DNA of 43,768 nucleotides from Gamarada debralockiae (taxonomy: Eukaryota; Ascomycota; Leotiomycetes; Helotiales; Hyphodiscaceae). Position numbers and translations under genes: made by a program. The DNA lies in NCBI GenBank assembly GCA_002803225.1, contig NXFV01000305.1:1-43768 (forward strand). Direction: 5' to 3'. Below the pieces are notes generated by a model, which worked only from the letters and a program-made list of their open reading frames with translations, had not been told where the DNA came from and searched no databases. This document shows, piece after piece, positions 1 to 10,108 of the stretch (position 1 is its first letter; every line of letters starts with the position of its first letter).

Positions 1-2
1 TA

Positions 3-344
3 ATCGATGATAAACTATGGCTTCTTCAAGAGGATAGTGATCCATCTCATGGTATGCGAAAGGCTGGCCTTGCACAAGAGTATAAAGACACTAATAACAT
101 TCAAAACCTTGTTCATCTTGCACAGAGCCCTGATCTCAATCCTATTGAAGGTATTTGGGCTATTATAAAGCAACGTCTACGTCGTAGAATCTTCGATTTA
201 GAGGAGGAGATGAAGGAGGCTTTGCAAGAGGAATGGGACCGAATTACAATGGAGGAGATACGGCACCGTATTGCTGATATGCCTCGAAGATGCGCCGAGC
301 TTGTACGATCAAATGGAGGTCCTATTCGAGGTAATAAGTGGTAG
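3..344 (+). CDS. Tc1/mariner-type transposase, C-terminal part (5' end outside window)
   Basis: The frame is open from base 3 and carries the signature of the last part of a DDE_3 (Tc1/mariner) transposase: L-Q-E-D-S-D-P-S-H-G just before the first ATG (54), then S-P-D-L-N-P-I-E-G-I-W, followed by a basic helix and a W-rich end (G-G-P-I-R-G-N-K-W). The D in the first motif and the E in N-P-I-E are the expected second and third catalytic acids. These enzymes cut and paste elements at TA dinucleotides. The N-terminal HTH and first catalytic Asp lie outside the window, so activity cannot be judged. No stop interrupts what remains. Confidence 0.85.
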   Translation: MDDKLWLLQEDSDPSHGMRKAGLAQEYKDTNNIQNLVHLAQSPDLNPIEGIWAIIKQRLRRRIFDLEEEMKEALQEEWDRITMEEIRHRIADMPRRCAELVRSNGGPIRGNKW

Positions 345-407
345 CATCGATTTGTTATGTAATTATATATTGATAATTTTCAACTTCATAATTTTGGTGG
401 TGATGGC

Positions 408-442
408 CCGTGCGCACGGAGTAGTGTCAACCACTGTTGGTA
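408..442. repeat. Probable 3' terminal inverted repeat of the Tc1/mariner element
   Basis: Downstream of the transposase stop lies CCGTGCGCACGG (408-419, a perfect palindrome) followed by AGTAGTGTCAACCACTG, and a TA at 441-442 that would fit the TA target site. Its position about 70-100 bp after the transposase stop suits a Tc1-type terminal repeat. The partner repeat is outside the window, so the exact end is inferred. Confidence 0.4.
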
Positions 443-1086
443 GCATGTGTAGACAGGATTGGTCGGTACAAGCCTACAGACGGTGGCCGCGGTGGGATCA
501 AATCACGGGCCTGTGAGGGCTGATAAGGATAGCCGTCGCAGATTCGTCCCAACTTCTGGCACCGAAGACAGTTTGGTCTTGTCCCGTCGCACTTTACTCA
601 GCGAGTCTTGATATTAAGTTAGTATAATCTCTCTATCATGTCAGGTTGAAGGGGTATATTGCCATCTACAAAACCTACTTACTTTGCAAGTTATACAGCC
701 GACTTTGACTTTGGGTCGTGAGGCTCTTTTCATTTTTTGGAGTCTCCTTTGTTGCTGCGGCAGAGGAAAGAACGCCGGGTGTGCTATCTTTACTTGGTTT
801 GCTGACGTTCTACCATCGCCATTGTGGCTAGATCCTCTTTCTCAGGTCCTTTCTAGACTTCCTTTCTAAGGGAAGAGTACCAGTGGAGGCTGTCTGGGGA
901 GTGAGTGTGAAGTGGGAAAAATCTTCAGTTGGGGATCCCATTATAAATCGGACTGTAGCCAACTCGTGTCATGTTGAGACTTGAACAGCTGATGAAGGAC
1001 TCTCTATCCCCAACGGATTCTTCAACGTCTGGGGAGTCATATACTGGATACCGTGCATGGATAAGCCGCCACGTCTCGCAAGAGCT
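443..1086. other. No gene seen
   Basis: I see only short ORFs without recognisable composition, beyond the transposon end and before the caspase-like pseudogene. Confidence 0.5.
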
Positions 1087-2682
1087 TCAGATGTATCCGA
1101 TTTGCCATCGGCTGGCTGAGAACTGATAAATTTCCCCAACTTGTGTTGAGCCCTCGGAAGGATATGGAGAAGATGGAGTATTGTTCTCTATGGAGTCTGC
1201 GGCTTGGATTGGCCGTGAATCCATGACAGCCATGTTTTCGGACGTGATAAATCCGACAGAAGTATACGCTGGGTTTTGCGGAAGGAGGTTCCAAAAAATG
1301 GCGGGGACTCGCAGGAGTAAAAAGTGTGGAGAAACTGCCATATATCCCTTCGATTTTGATATCCCTGACTTCAGAGGGAAGCTGATGGAGCAGGGATTCC
1401 TTCCAGGCTGAGAAATCAAGTTCATGTTTGTCCAGTCGAATGGCAAGGAGTATCTGAGGATACTCCGGTTCTTCTCTGATAGACCTCTTCCTTTTTCTGG
1501 CATTAGGTCCGACCTCGGTCTGCGCCGTCTAAGACATTGTTTCCAAGGAGCCACTGGCAAACTGAATACCACTCCTAGATTGGTCAAAACCGTTTGATAC
1601 TAAATCGTGCCTTTTGAGAGGGCCGAGTGCGATACTTCGACGCGGTTCAGTTTCGCATAGGATTCCATAAATTGGCGTCCGCGGTGGTTGAATTTCGTAC
1701 TTCAATCTCCCAGCGTCATCTTGTGTAAATCTACCTTCCTTATCCTTGACGAAAGATGTGTCCAGCACTTCAGACGATTTAGGACGCGGGCGTCAAGTTC
1801 AGCAACGGAGATACTGTAGGTTGTCCCTTAGAAACAGCAGCCAATACTTCGGTGAGTGCGTTGCTAAAGGAGTGTTTGCCAACTTCTGGAGCAATGGATT
1901 TATAGCCACAAGCAGAGATGACTTCGGTAACACCTTTATGACCCCGATAAGACGACGAGGCAGTTGTGGCAGCGGCATTACAGCAATCATAAAGGAGCAA
2001 AACATCTGCATCTGCCTCTTCGAACTTTGACTGAATGCCTTTGGAAGGTAGAGAAGCAGATCCAGGCTGGCGATTACTAGTGCAATATTAGCACATGATA
2101 TCTCAATGATGTATTTTGAATATAGGCTTTAAGTATTACTTACGCGAACCAAACTACCCCTTCGTTTAACTACTAAGTTATTTTACATACTCTGCATAAT
2201 ATAAATAAAGAGGTTCTCCTCCTTATCGTCTTCGAGAAAACCCAACACTCGACGGGTAAGAGCCTTGTCGGGTTTATGGCTCGGTATATCGTACATTCCA
2301 ACATTGTAATGATACAGATCAGCGAAGACATGTTGCAGATCTTTCAATTCTGCTACTACTCCTAAGTTGTCGTCTGCCCATCTCAATAGTATAACTTCGA
2401 CGTTGGAATACCGGATATCATGCCGGCGAGACCATCCCGCCTGTACTGCACTGTTGAGATCGGCTGCAAGATGCGAAATGTTTGGGATGTGTTCTCCAGC
2501 CAAGGAAATATCGTGAGTTCGAGGAGCCAGATGTATGAATCCATCCATAATAACATCGTCCTAAGAAATATCCAGTTTTGTTAGAAAGCTGTTATCGCGA
2601 CAGAAGATGAGGCCAATACCTTGTTGCCAGGTAGCCGGCCTGGGTGCGGAGGTATAATGGTGGTCGTCGCTGCTAAGTTCAT
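1087..2682 (-). pseudogene. Caspase-like (peptidase C14 type) fungal protein, broken
   Basis: Reading from 2682 down: exon 1 (2682-2620, starts M-N-L-A-A-T-T-T), intron 2619-2561 (GTATTG...CTAAC...TTAG), exon 2 (2560-2144), intron 2143-2077 (GTAAGT...GCTAAT...CACTAG), then a long last exon. Exon 2 ends in a caspase-type strand (E-D-D-K-E-E-N-L-F-I, then Y-Y-A-E-Y in another frame where Y-Y-A-G-H is expected). The last exon has the cysteine strand D-V-L-L-L-Y-D-C-C, then A-C-G-Y-K-S-I-A-P and H-S-F, then a C-terminal region (L-L-A-I-R-L-D-K-H-E-L-D, G-F-I-T-S-E-N-M). Lesions: a 1-nt frameshift near 2200, stops before 2144, frameshifts near 1815 and 1758, a stop at 1529-1531, and a frameshift near 1320. 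The catalytic Cys region survives but the His region does not. The 3' limit is approximate. Confidence 0.75.
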
Positions 2683-3367
2683 GGTCCTTAGCTCTTTGTG
2701 TTGGAAATGTGTGTGATTGTAATTGAATCACAGAAAGAATGAAAAAGATTTTTCATCCTCAATTTCCTGGCGAGGCTGAAGTGCTGAAAGATTTGTGGTC
2801 GGTGAGCCCTTTGGGTTGTTGCAGGAAAATGGCGCATTGGCGAATGTCACCCATGCGATTTGTTGAGTAGTGCTCACCACCTCAGTAATAACTAATTAAA
2901 CCTAGTTTTCTAACCCTCAATGACTAGCATAAAATTAGGTATGGCTCATTGCCCACAGTACTTGGAGGACTTGTTCTAGAATGTTTTATCACACAATTTA
3001 AGGCTGCCGCTGTGGCATCTAAACAATGCCAGGATGGCCACTGAAATCCTCGTCTGGCACAGTTCAGGCACTTAACCACATTATCGCTCGTCGCCCTCCT
3101 TTCTCCTCCCCCTCTGTGCTATCCACAAAACTCATTAATTTCTGCCATTATTCGCCCTGCGAGGAAGTGAAAGTTACCAATCATTGTTAAAGGGGCGGTC
3201 GCCGGTCGCCTAACCCTTGCAAAGCCATGAATAGACAAAAGTTTTCGGGGAGACGCAGCAGGAAGATGTTGGTTACCGGCTCTCGCACGCAATAAAGAAG
3301 ATAATCAGGCATATAAGGAGCAGGATACAAATCGCTCTCTCTTTTACTTCTCAATTTTTTTCCTAAA
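2683..3367. other. Intergenic; promoter of the next gene at its right end
   Basis: No coding signal seen. A TATA-like TATAAG lies at 3312-3317, about 50 nt before the ATG at 3368. Confidence 0.45.
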
Positions 3368-3820
3368 ATGGGCTGTTTCTGCTTTTCTCACGATTTCAAC
3401 AAGACTTCAGTCCCGGCGCGCACGAAGCGGAAACCTCGAGCGGAGTCTCCACCAGCAACGTCATATTTGCCTTCACAGTCATATCCAAGCTCCTATGTGC
3501 GAACACCGGAAATCCTGACTTCCCGCAGGCGCAACTTTGCACCGAACCTTGGAAATGGTGGGCTGCCCCGCGGCCCATTCCATCCGAGGGAACGAGACCT
3601 TGCCGACCTGCTTATCGACTCGCACAAAGACGCAGCAGCGCAGCGTGAGCTGCGGCGTCTAAATGACGCACGGATTGAAATGGAGCTACAACGATATGAA
3701 GAGGAGCAGGCCCGCCTGGATTGCTTGCATCGTGCGAAACTAGATGCTCTTCATTGTGGGGGCCAGGCTTCTCGGGCCGCTGGCGCCTTGAGGATTTGGC
3801 AAGACCTTGGAAATATCTGA
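3368..3820 (+). CDS. Small hypothetical protein, MGCFCF start, charged C-terminal helix
   Basis: An uninterrupted 150-residue ORF. I do not recognise its family. The N-terminus M-G-C-F-C-F has Gly2 and two early cysteines, a pattern compatible with N-myristoylation plus palmitoylation and so with membrane tethering (inference). Residues about 15-75 are Ser/Pro/Arg-rich and probably disordered. Residues about 75-130 are rich in Arg, Glu, Leu and Ala (R-E-R-D-L-A-D-L-L through E-E-E-Q-A-R-L), likely one long helix or coiled coil. The start is chosen because it is the first ATG, about 50 nt after a TATA-like box, following a pyrimidine-rich stretch. No intron is needed. It stands alone between a pseudogene and a gene-poor stretch. 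Confidence 0.5.
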   Translation: MGCFCFSHDFNKTSVPARTKRKPRAESPPATSYLPSQSYPSSYVRTPEILTSRRRNFAPNLGNGGLPRGPFHPRERDLADLLIDSHKDAAAQRELRRLNDARIEMELQRYEEEQARLDCLHRAKLDALHCGGQASRAAGALRIWQDLGNI

Positions 3821-5855
3821 GACCGAAACCATGAGAAGGGATTGAGGCAGAGTGACTTCATGGAATCCAGTCATTGAGCACTTTTTTGGGACGATTAGAT
3901 GAATTGAATCTTCATCACATGGTGTGGGCTTCTTTTGAAATCGCTCTACTCTTGAAGGGGTCGCAAGCGGCCAACTGCTTTCACTCTCGCTCTGTCTTCT
4001 AGGGGAATTTGTGCACTTGAGTTCAGTCTGACACAGCTTGTTGCAAATGCACGCTTTATATTTGAGAAGGGCAATGGGAGGAGAAAGGCACTTGCCCAAA
4101 TGATAGCCGTGGCCCAAAGACTTGGAATCAAAAGAGCAAACATATTCCAAATGACGAGTTCACTACCAAATCTGGAGCTCAATCATCATGCCCTGTTGAT
4201 TAATAATCAAGTGCTCTTTCAACATGTGATTTATGCATGAATTGCTGCGATTTTTTAGCCGATCTTCTGCAGTCATCTCCACACAAGAGGAGCGGAAAAC
4301 GACAGTTGCGGGGACGTTTCGGACTTGCAACGCCAGCCTGGCCCACATCTCCACTGTCCACTAAGTCCTTCTATTTCCTAGCACCGTCCCGGAGTCTCCC
4401 TAAGAAGGTTGTTGTTAAGCTTCATGAATCGTGCGCGAAGTGAGGGACCAGATCTTTAATGGCAATAAGGGTTGTCTTAGGAATGCCATGCATGCCGTCG
4501 CAATTTTCCGGTGGTGCTCCCCACGATCTTATCATCTGGGACTTCTTTTTCGTGCATTCAGTCTTACCCGGGAAGCAAAGCGGCTCGCGCTTTGACGATA
4601 CCCGTTGTCCTGGGTCTGAACATGGGCCCGGAGCCTCCCAGCAGGAACGTTTGCTAGCCAAGTCCGGTACCACTACGGCGGAGAACTTGCAAACAAGCTT
4701 GAATCTTAATGGTGAAGCCACTCCTATGCCTAAATTTCTACTTCGAGTTCGATCTTCTTTCATCTGCGAGGGGCATAAACTATGCCAGAGAGCGTAAGAG
4801 CTTAAGAGCTAGTCTCGAGCAAGCGATATCGTCTTCCGTAAGGTCAATACAGTTTGGCTGATTCTCATGTTACCAGTAAACCCAACGCATTCCTGGTCTT
4901 TCCGCGTTCCATAGCCACCGATGGAAATGTATACCTCAAAGATGCTGCACTGGCGAAAGGCATAAAAACTTTCGTTAACTTGCGCGACAAGTGGCATTAA
5001 CTCCAGTGCTCGCGCCAGCATGACCGAACTCCAATTTGGCTCAAACAATTATGAACGACTGAGGCGAGGCGGGTAGGTCCATTTACTCAATTACTTCCAG
5101 CCTGGGAACGAAACATGGTATCGGGTATCCTCGCAAACGCAGATGCAGACGCAGACGCAGACTTCCTGGAACGCCTCAAGTATATTTGACCCGATCGTCC
5201 TCGAATTCCAGATAGGAGGAAATTGGACATCAAGTTTCTCTTGGACAAATCCAATTACGACGACGGGATGGCCAACATCATATCATTGTCGCTCGGGAAA
5301 AAAAGTGCGAGGAAGGGACGCGTCGTCACTATCCAGGCTGCCAACTTCGAAGCACAAATTTTACTTAAGTTCAGCGCTGGCCGAATTGGTTCTAGAATTG
5401 AAGAGATAGCGTCAATGTGATTAAACAAGAGGCCATAATATAAAGATATCTAAAGATACACCCTCATTTCTGAGACTTCTCTAGACAGAATGATGAAGAG
5501 AGACCACAACACAACACCCATGCCCTGCCTTTCCAGTCTGCTTAGCAAGCCATGCCCGAAGAATACCCTGTGGCGGACTAAAGGATCGGCCTGCCTTTGG
5601 CTTCCACGCCAGAAAATTGCGCGTCTCCTTGCGTCTCTGCGCGGGGTACGGCCTTAATCGTAGGAATGCATGGGAAGACCCTGTTGTTGTGCGCCGAGTT
5701 TATTGCCGACGACTGCATCATGCAAATCTAATCTGCCCACCCTCGCTCAGACTCCTGACTCTCAATATGAGAAAACGACCCGAAACAGTTGACAGCGACA
5801 AGGCTGAAAAGAACACAACAATCGCAACCACAAAGTAAACGTCAACATTCGCGAG
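3821..5855. other. Gene-poor 2-kb stretch
   Basis: Several ORFs of 60-140 codons overlap on both strands (for example 4150-3740 minus, 4459-4797 plus, 4763-4422 minus). None has a recognisable motif, clear splice signals or consistent codon choice. A short GCAGAC hexamer tandem repeat sits near 5141-5163. No gene is called. Confidence 0.4.
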
Positions 5856-8331
5856 ATGATGGAATGCAGATATTGTCACAAGGTCTTCTCGAAGGGAGAA
5901 CATTTGAGGGTATGCGACGATGAGATCCTTCCACTGCTACCGCAATCGCTGACTCGTGGCGCAGAGACATGAACGAAGCCGTAAGAAGCACAACCTCATC
6001 GCAATCAATCGCTCGAGAATTACGAACTGACGAGAATGCAAGATACGGGCGCTCGACCATTTATATGCAAGGAATGCAAACGACCGTTCGCACGACAAGA
6101 TTCCCTTGCACGACATGAAAAGCTCCATACACGAAGAGATTACCCCCAATATCCCTCTCCGCCGTCGAGCCACATCTCCCAACCGAGTATACCAAGTCCT
6201 CTCTCTTCGATAGAACTCAACGCTTCCGATGATACCATTCCAGTACACCCGAGGGCTCAGAGCCAGATGCTGCCCCCAGAACAGAGTACGCCAAACCCCA
6301 GTGTGGTGCAGAATGGCCCTCTGTCTGCAGATCTCGATTTTGATCTAGTGTGGCCCGACTCGGAGGATTTGTTTGAGACTTTGATGTCTTCGGAATCTGC
6401 GAATCAATGGCAGGTGCCGTTAGGGGCATTGCCTATCTCAACCCGCTCGAGCAGTGCGAGCTTTGGACCGGCAAGCTCTTCCTTTGATAAGGGACCTTCG
6501 ATTGGGGCAATTCCGTCCGGTGAGAGCCACCAGGCGGTTCATAATGTCAGTGAAATGGTTACGGCACTGGTAGGTTCTCCGTGGATACTCTAACTTCGTT
6601 TCTAGCTCATGAGAATCGCAGTCTTCCAATGTGACAGCTGCTGTGGAAGCCACTTCTGTCACGTCGGTCTTTTTGGATGAATGTTTGCATATGTTCTTCG
6701 TGCGCTTCATCCCCACATTCCCGGTACTCCATAGATCGACATTTGTCTTCCGGGAGTGCACACAGCCTTTGCTGCTAAATGCTATGGCGATTGGGTCTCT
6801 ATATCTTGGACCCAAGACTTCAGTTGCGAAGGTCGGTCAATCTCTCCAAAACTGGTTTCCTTTACGCATACTAATCCATGGTCTCAAGGGAGAGGCATTG
6901 TGGCGCCTTGCTCATGTTGCAATTGCAACGTCTGTAAGTATTTGAAGATCTCCTCTCAATGAGGGCAAAGGCTAACCCTGCGCAGTGGGAGACATTGATT
7001 ACTCATCGTGGTCAATACGACCCTTGTCCGGGCGTACAATTAGTCGTTACTGCTCTCTTGGCTCAAATCTATGGTACTCTTTCAAAGGTAAGCACGCCAA
7101 ATCAGTGAGACTGCGACCCTCGTTCTAACTCACCCCGCAGAATCGAGCGATCAGAACTACAAGCCAGGCATTCCATGCACTCGGCTTCTTCTGGGCAAGG
7201 CAATGCGCTTTAGCTGACAGCGGACAATACTCAATGGACGACCTACCTTCTTTGGATGCTCCAGACGTCGAGAAAGATCGGTGTTGGCGCGCATGGGCGG
7301 CAAAAGAAATCCAACAGCGAGCTTTACTGGGTCATTACCTCCTGGATGGCCTGATATCACGAATGTCTGGGGAAGTTCCATCAGTTCGCCACGCAGCGAA
7401 CCAACTTGGCCTCCCAAGCACGGAAGCTGCATTCGAAGCCCGAACAGCCAACGAATGGCTCACACATTTAAGATCTCAAGAGACTGTTCAATGTTCGTTC
7501 CGCAGTATCATCCGATCTTTGTTCCTACCAGCAGATCAGATCCCAACAATTCGACATACTTTTTCGGCATTTTCGCTGCGAGTCGTTTTGGAAGGGCTCC
7601 AATCTCTCGTGGTAGACTGCGATAATGATGACGTCCCCAGTATGGGCGTACCTACAAAAGCCGAGCTACGAAGAGCCTTGGCGTTGGTTCATGAGAGTAT
7701 TGCAATCAGTCCAAATCTCTCAAATTCCGAGAGACTCGAGACCTTCCTGAGGTGGCACACCATTTGCCTTGATGCTTGCAAGGACTCGGCCATCCTTTGC
7801 AGAGCGGTGTGTTCACGGTACGGAATCGTCCAGCATGTTTGTGGGGGCAAGGACACAACTACTCTGAAGCCAGAAATCGACCTGGTGAGTTGGGTCAACA
7901 CAGAAGAGGCTCGGAAAGCCCTCTTGCACGCCATCGCGATTCAGGAGATTGTCGAGGCATTACCCCGAGGTCGAGCCCACGTGATCCACATTCCGAGCTC
8001 GCTCTTCGCATCAGCGACAGTGTACTGCGTCTTTTCACTTGGCGGAATGACTACAGTCAACATTCCTAGTCTGGTAGATTGGCAGACGGTGCTCTCTACA
8101 AACTACGAATCTTGTGCGATACCAGGACAGCCGGATTCTATCAGCCAATCCGAAACGAAACGGTATATGCGCGGCGAATATTCTACGGTATTCGGCGCAC
8201 AGGGAGCGACTAAGAATCTACTGTACGAGCTCAACTCGATGCAGAAACTTTTCCGTTGTCTCTGCTCCCAGTGGGGAATTGCATATGACATGGAGGATGT
8301 TATGGACCAGTGGATTGCTCTGTGTCACTGA
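5856..8331 (+). CDS. C2H2 zinc-finger transcription factor with fungal-specific regulatory domain
   Basis: Six exons: 5856-5909, 5965-5980 (16-nt microexon), 6043-6569, 6622-6933, 6986-7087, 7141-8331. They total 2202 nt, or 733 residues, and all phases agree. The N-terminus holds two adjacent C2H2 fingers. The first starts C-R-Y-C-H-K-V-F and ends H-E-R-S-H, encoded across two introns. The linker is T-G-A-R-P-F, and the second is C-K-E-C-K-R-P-F ... H-E-K-L-H. A Ser/Pro-rich linker follows, then the start of a fungal-specific transcription-factor domain (F-F-V-R-F-I-P-T-F-P-V-L-H-R-S-T-F) running to the C-terminus. This layout is known for nuclear pathway regulators. It lies beside the FAH, DUF3500 and monooxygenase genes, so a cluster-specific role is inferred. 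ATG 5856 or 5859 can start it. Confidence 0.88.
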
Positions 8332-8608
8332 AATCTCGACACTACTGGACAATGGCGTTTTGGAGGAGCTTAGGCCAGGCGGGGACTGTCCATCATGACT
8401 GGAAATTTATGGCGTACTGGAGTACCGGCCTTGACTTGTTGGATGATCTAGGTATATCCAGCAATGATTTGACGGGCATAACAATGACGATTGGATTTTG
8501 GATATGACGGAATGGGATTAGGAATCAATCTTATAGATATTTATCACGATAGTTATTCACGCCAAGTCTATTTCGCCGTTTCCTCTATTTCTCTTCAATC
8601 TGTCGCCG

Positions 8609-9748
8609 TCATGTCTCGCTTACAAACTTCGTCGTCAAAGTCCCAATACAAGGCAACAACTCAACCGAAAATTCATCCCCGTCCCTCAAATACTCCTTCG
8701 GCTCATAACTATGCCCCACACCCGCCGGAGTACCAGTCAAGATGACTGTCCCCGGCTTCAACGTCGTCCCTTGCGAGCAAAAGCTCACAATCTTCGGGAC
8801 CGAGAAGATCAAATCACTATTTCCCCACATCAGAATCAACGCCCATTCCCTTCGCCTCTTCCTTGCTCACCCGCATAGAAAACAAAACAAGGAGATGACT
8901 CACTCAAGCCCACAATCCTGCAGAACCCTCCCATTTTTCAATCCCCTCAACCTCAACTTCCCCGGATCCGGAATAGCAGTGGTTGAAGCCAAGACAGGAC
9001 CGATGGGACACGCGCCATCAAATCCCTTGGAGAAACACCACTGCGTTTGCGCGAACTGACTTTGCCGTGCAGAAATATCGTTTGCAGCAGTGTAGCCTAG
9101 GACATAATCCATTGCTTGGGCTTCGGTGACGTTTTTGCATGGGCTGGAGATGACGATGGCGAGTTCGGACTCGTAGTCGCAACTGTCTTCGCTGGCTGTG
9201 CATTTGGGGATGACGGATGGAGCAGGGTAAGGGTCTGCGAGAGCGGTCTCAGGTTTTCTGGGGATAGGTTAGTGATGGGGTTGGAATGAGGGAAGAAGGG
9301 AAGAGAGGAGTTACAGGAAGAGCGTTGGGATTGAAGGGATTGCCATCTTGACTTCTTTCGCGTGTTGGAGATACTGTCCATGATCAGTACCAGTCTCCCT
9401 TTCAGTATAAAGGCTCATATACGTACATTTAAGCCAATGCATCTGATAGTCCCAACTTCTTCTTGTGCCAGAGGCGACAAGATTCTGTCGATGGTTTCTA
9501 TTCGATCCGTCTTGAGACCAGGGTCTAAGACAGAGGTACCGCTGAATACTGAAATTTGCACCTCCTTGCCAGCTCGGACTACGGCTCCAACATCGATTTT
9601 CTCATCAACTGGCTGGCCTAGCAGCACTGATGAACCTGAGGAGCGTGGAACAAAACGAACAAGACCTAGGCGCCTAGTTAGTCGAGCTTTCACGTGACCA
9701 TGTCTAGCCTTGAGCAGAAAACTTACGAGTGAAAGAAGAGACAGCCAT
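8609..9748 (-). CDS. Fumarylacetoacetate hydrolase (FAH) family protein
   Basis: Five exons on the minus strand: 9748-9727, 9665-9427, 9373-9315, 9257-8904, 8816-8609. They total 882 nt, or 293 residues, the usual size of the FAHD1/FAHD2 type. The protein shows D-Y-E-S-E-L-A-I-V-I (Glu136 and Glu138, expected metal ligands), L-G-Y-T-A-A-N-D-I-S (Asp167, third ligand), K-G-F-D-G-A-C-P-I-G-P, and T-G-T-P-A-G-V-G near the C-terminus. Family members use Mg2+ or Mn2+ to cleave C-C bonds in acylpyruvates and related keto acids, or decarboxylate oxaloacetate. The true substrate is not readable from sequence. It converges on the transcription factor (278 bp between stops) and diverges from the DUF3500 gene. 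An 87-nt intron (8903-8817) is the least certain junction. Confidence 0.9.
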
Positions 9749-10108
9749 CTTAACAATTCATTCCATTATCAGATCTGATGTTTTTTAACTGTTAGGGAGA
9801 CAAAATCTCAACATTTTATTAACATCGCTGTCTAGGCCGTTGTCGCAGCTCATCCTGTCAAGCTGCCGATCGCGTGTCCCGAATTTCCCCACATGTCCAC
9901 TTCATCCCCACCTCCAAAAGTCTCACCACCGCCACAGATTCATCGGAAGTAGTCGTTTCGCATTCGAGGCAGTACGATGCGGCACTTTGATGACGACATA
10001 CATTATTTGAATATAGGACGACTTTCTGAACACGATTGACTGGTCATCTTCAACCCATCATTATTCTACCGGAAATTGCCAGACATATTGACATCCAGAA
10101 GCGACAAG
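9749..10108. promoter_or_regulatory. Shared divergent promoter of the FAH and DUF3500 genes
   Basis: The 360 bp between two outward-facing start codons must hold both promoters. TCCCCAC occurs twice (9886-9892 and 9905-9911). The same 7-mer occurs upstream of the monooxygenase (12618-12624) and, inverted, upstream of the MFS gene (22079-22085). Such C-rich sites are the kind C2H2 factors bind, but the link to the neighbouring regulator is only a guess. Confidence 0.5.

Noticed and set aside
5136..5163. GCAGAC tandem repeat as a CRISPR-like or functional array
   Set aside because: It is a very short hexamer microsatellite with no spacers; CRISPR arrays are not expected in a fungal genome.
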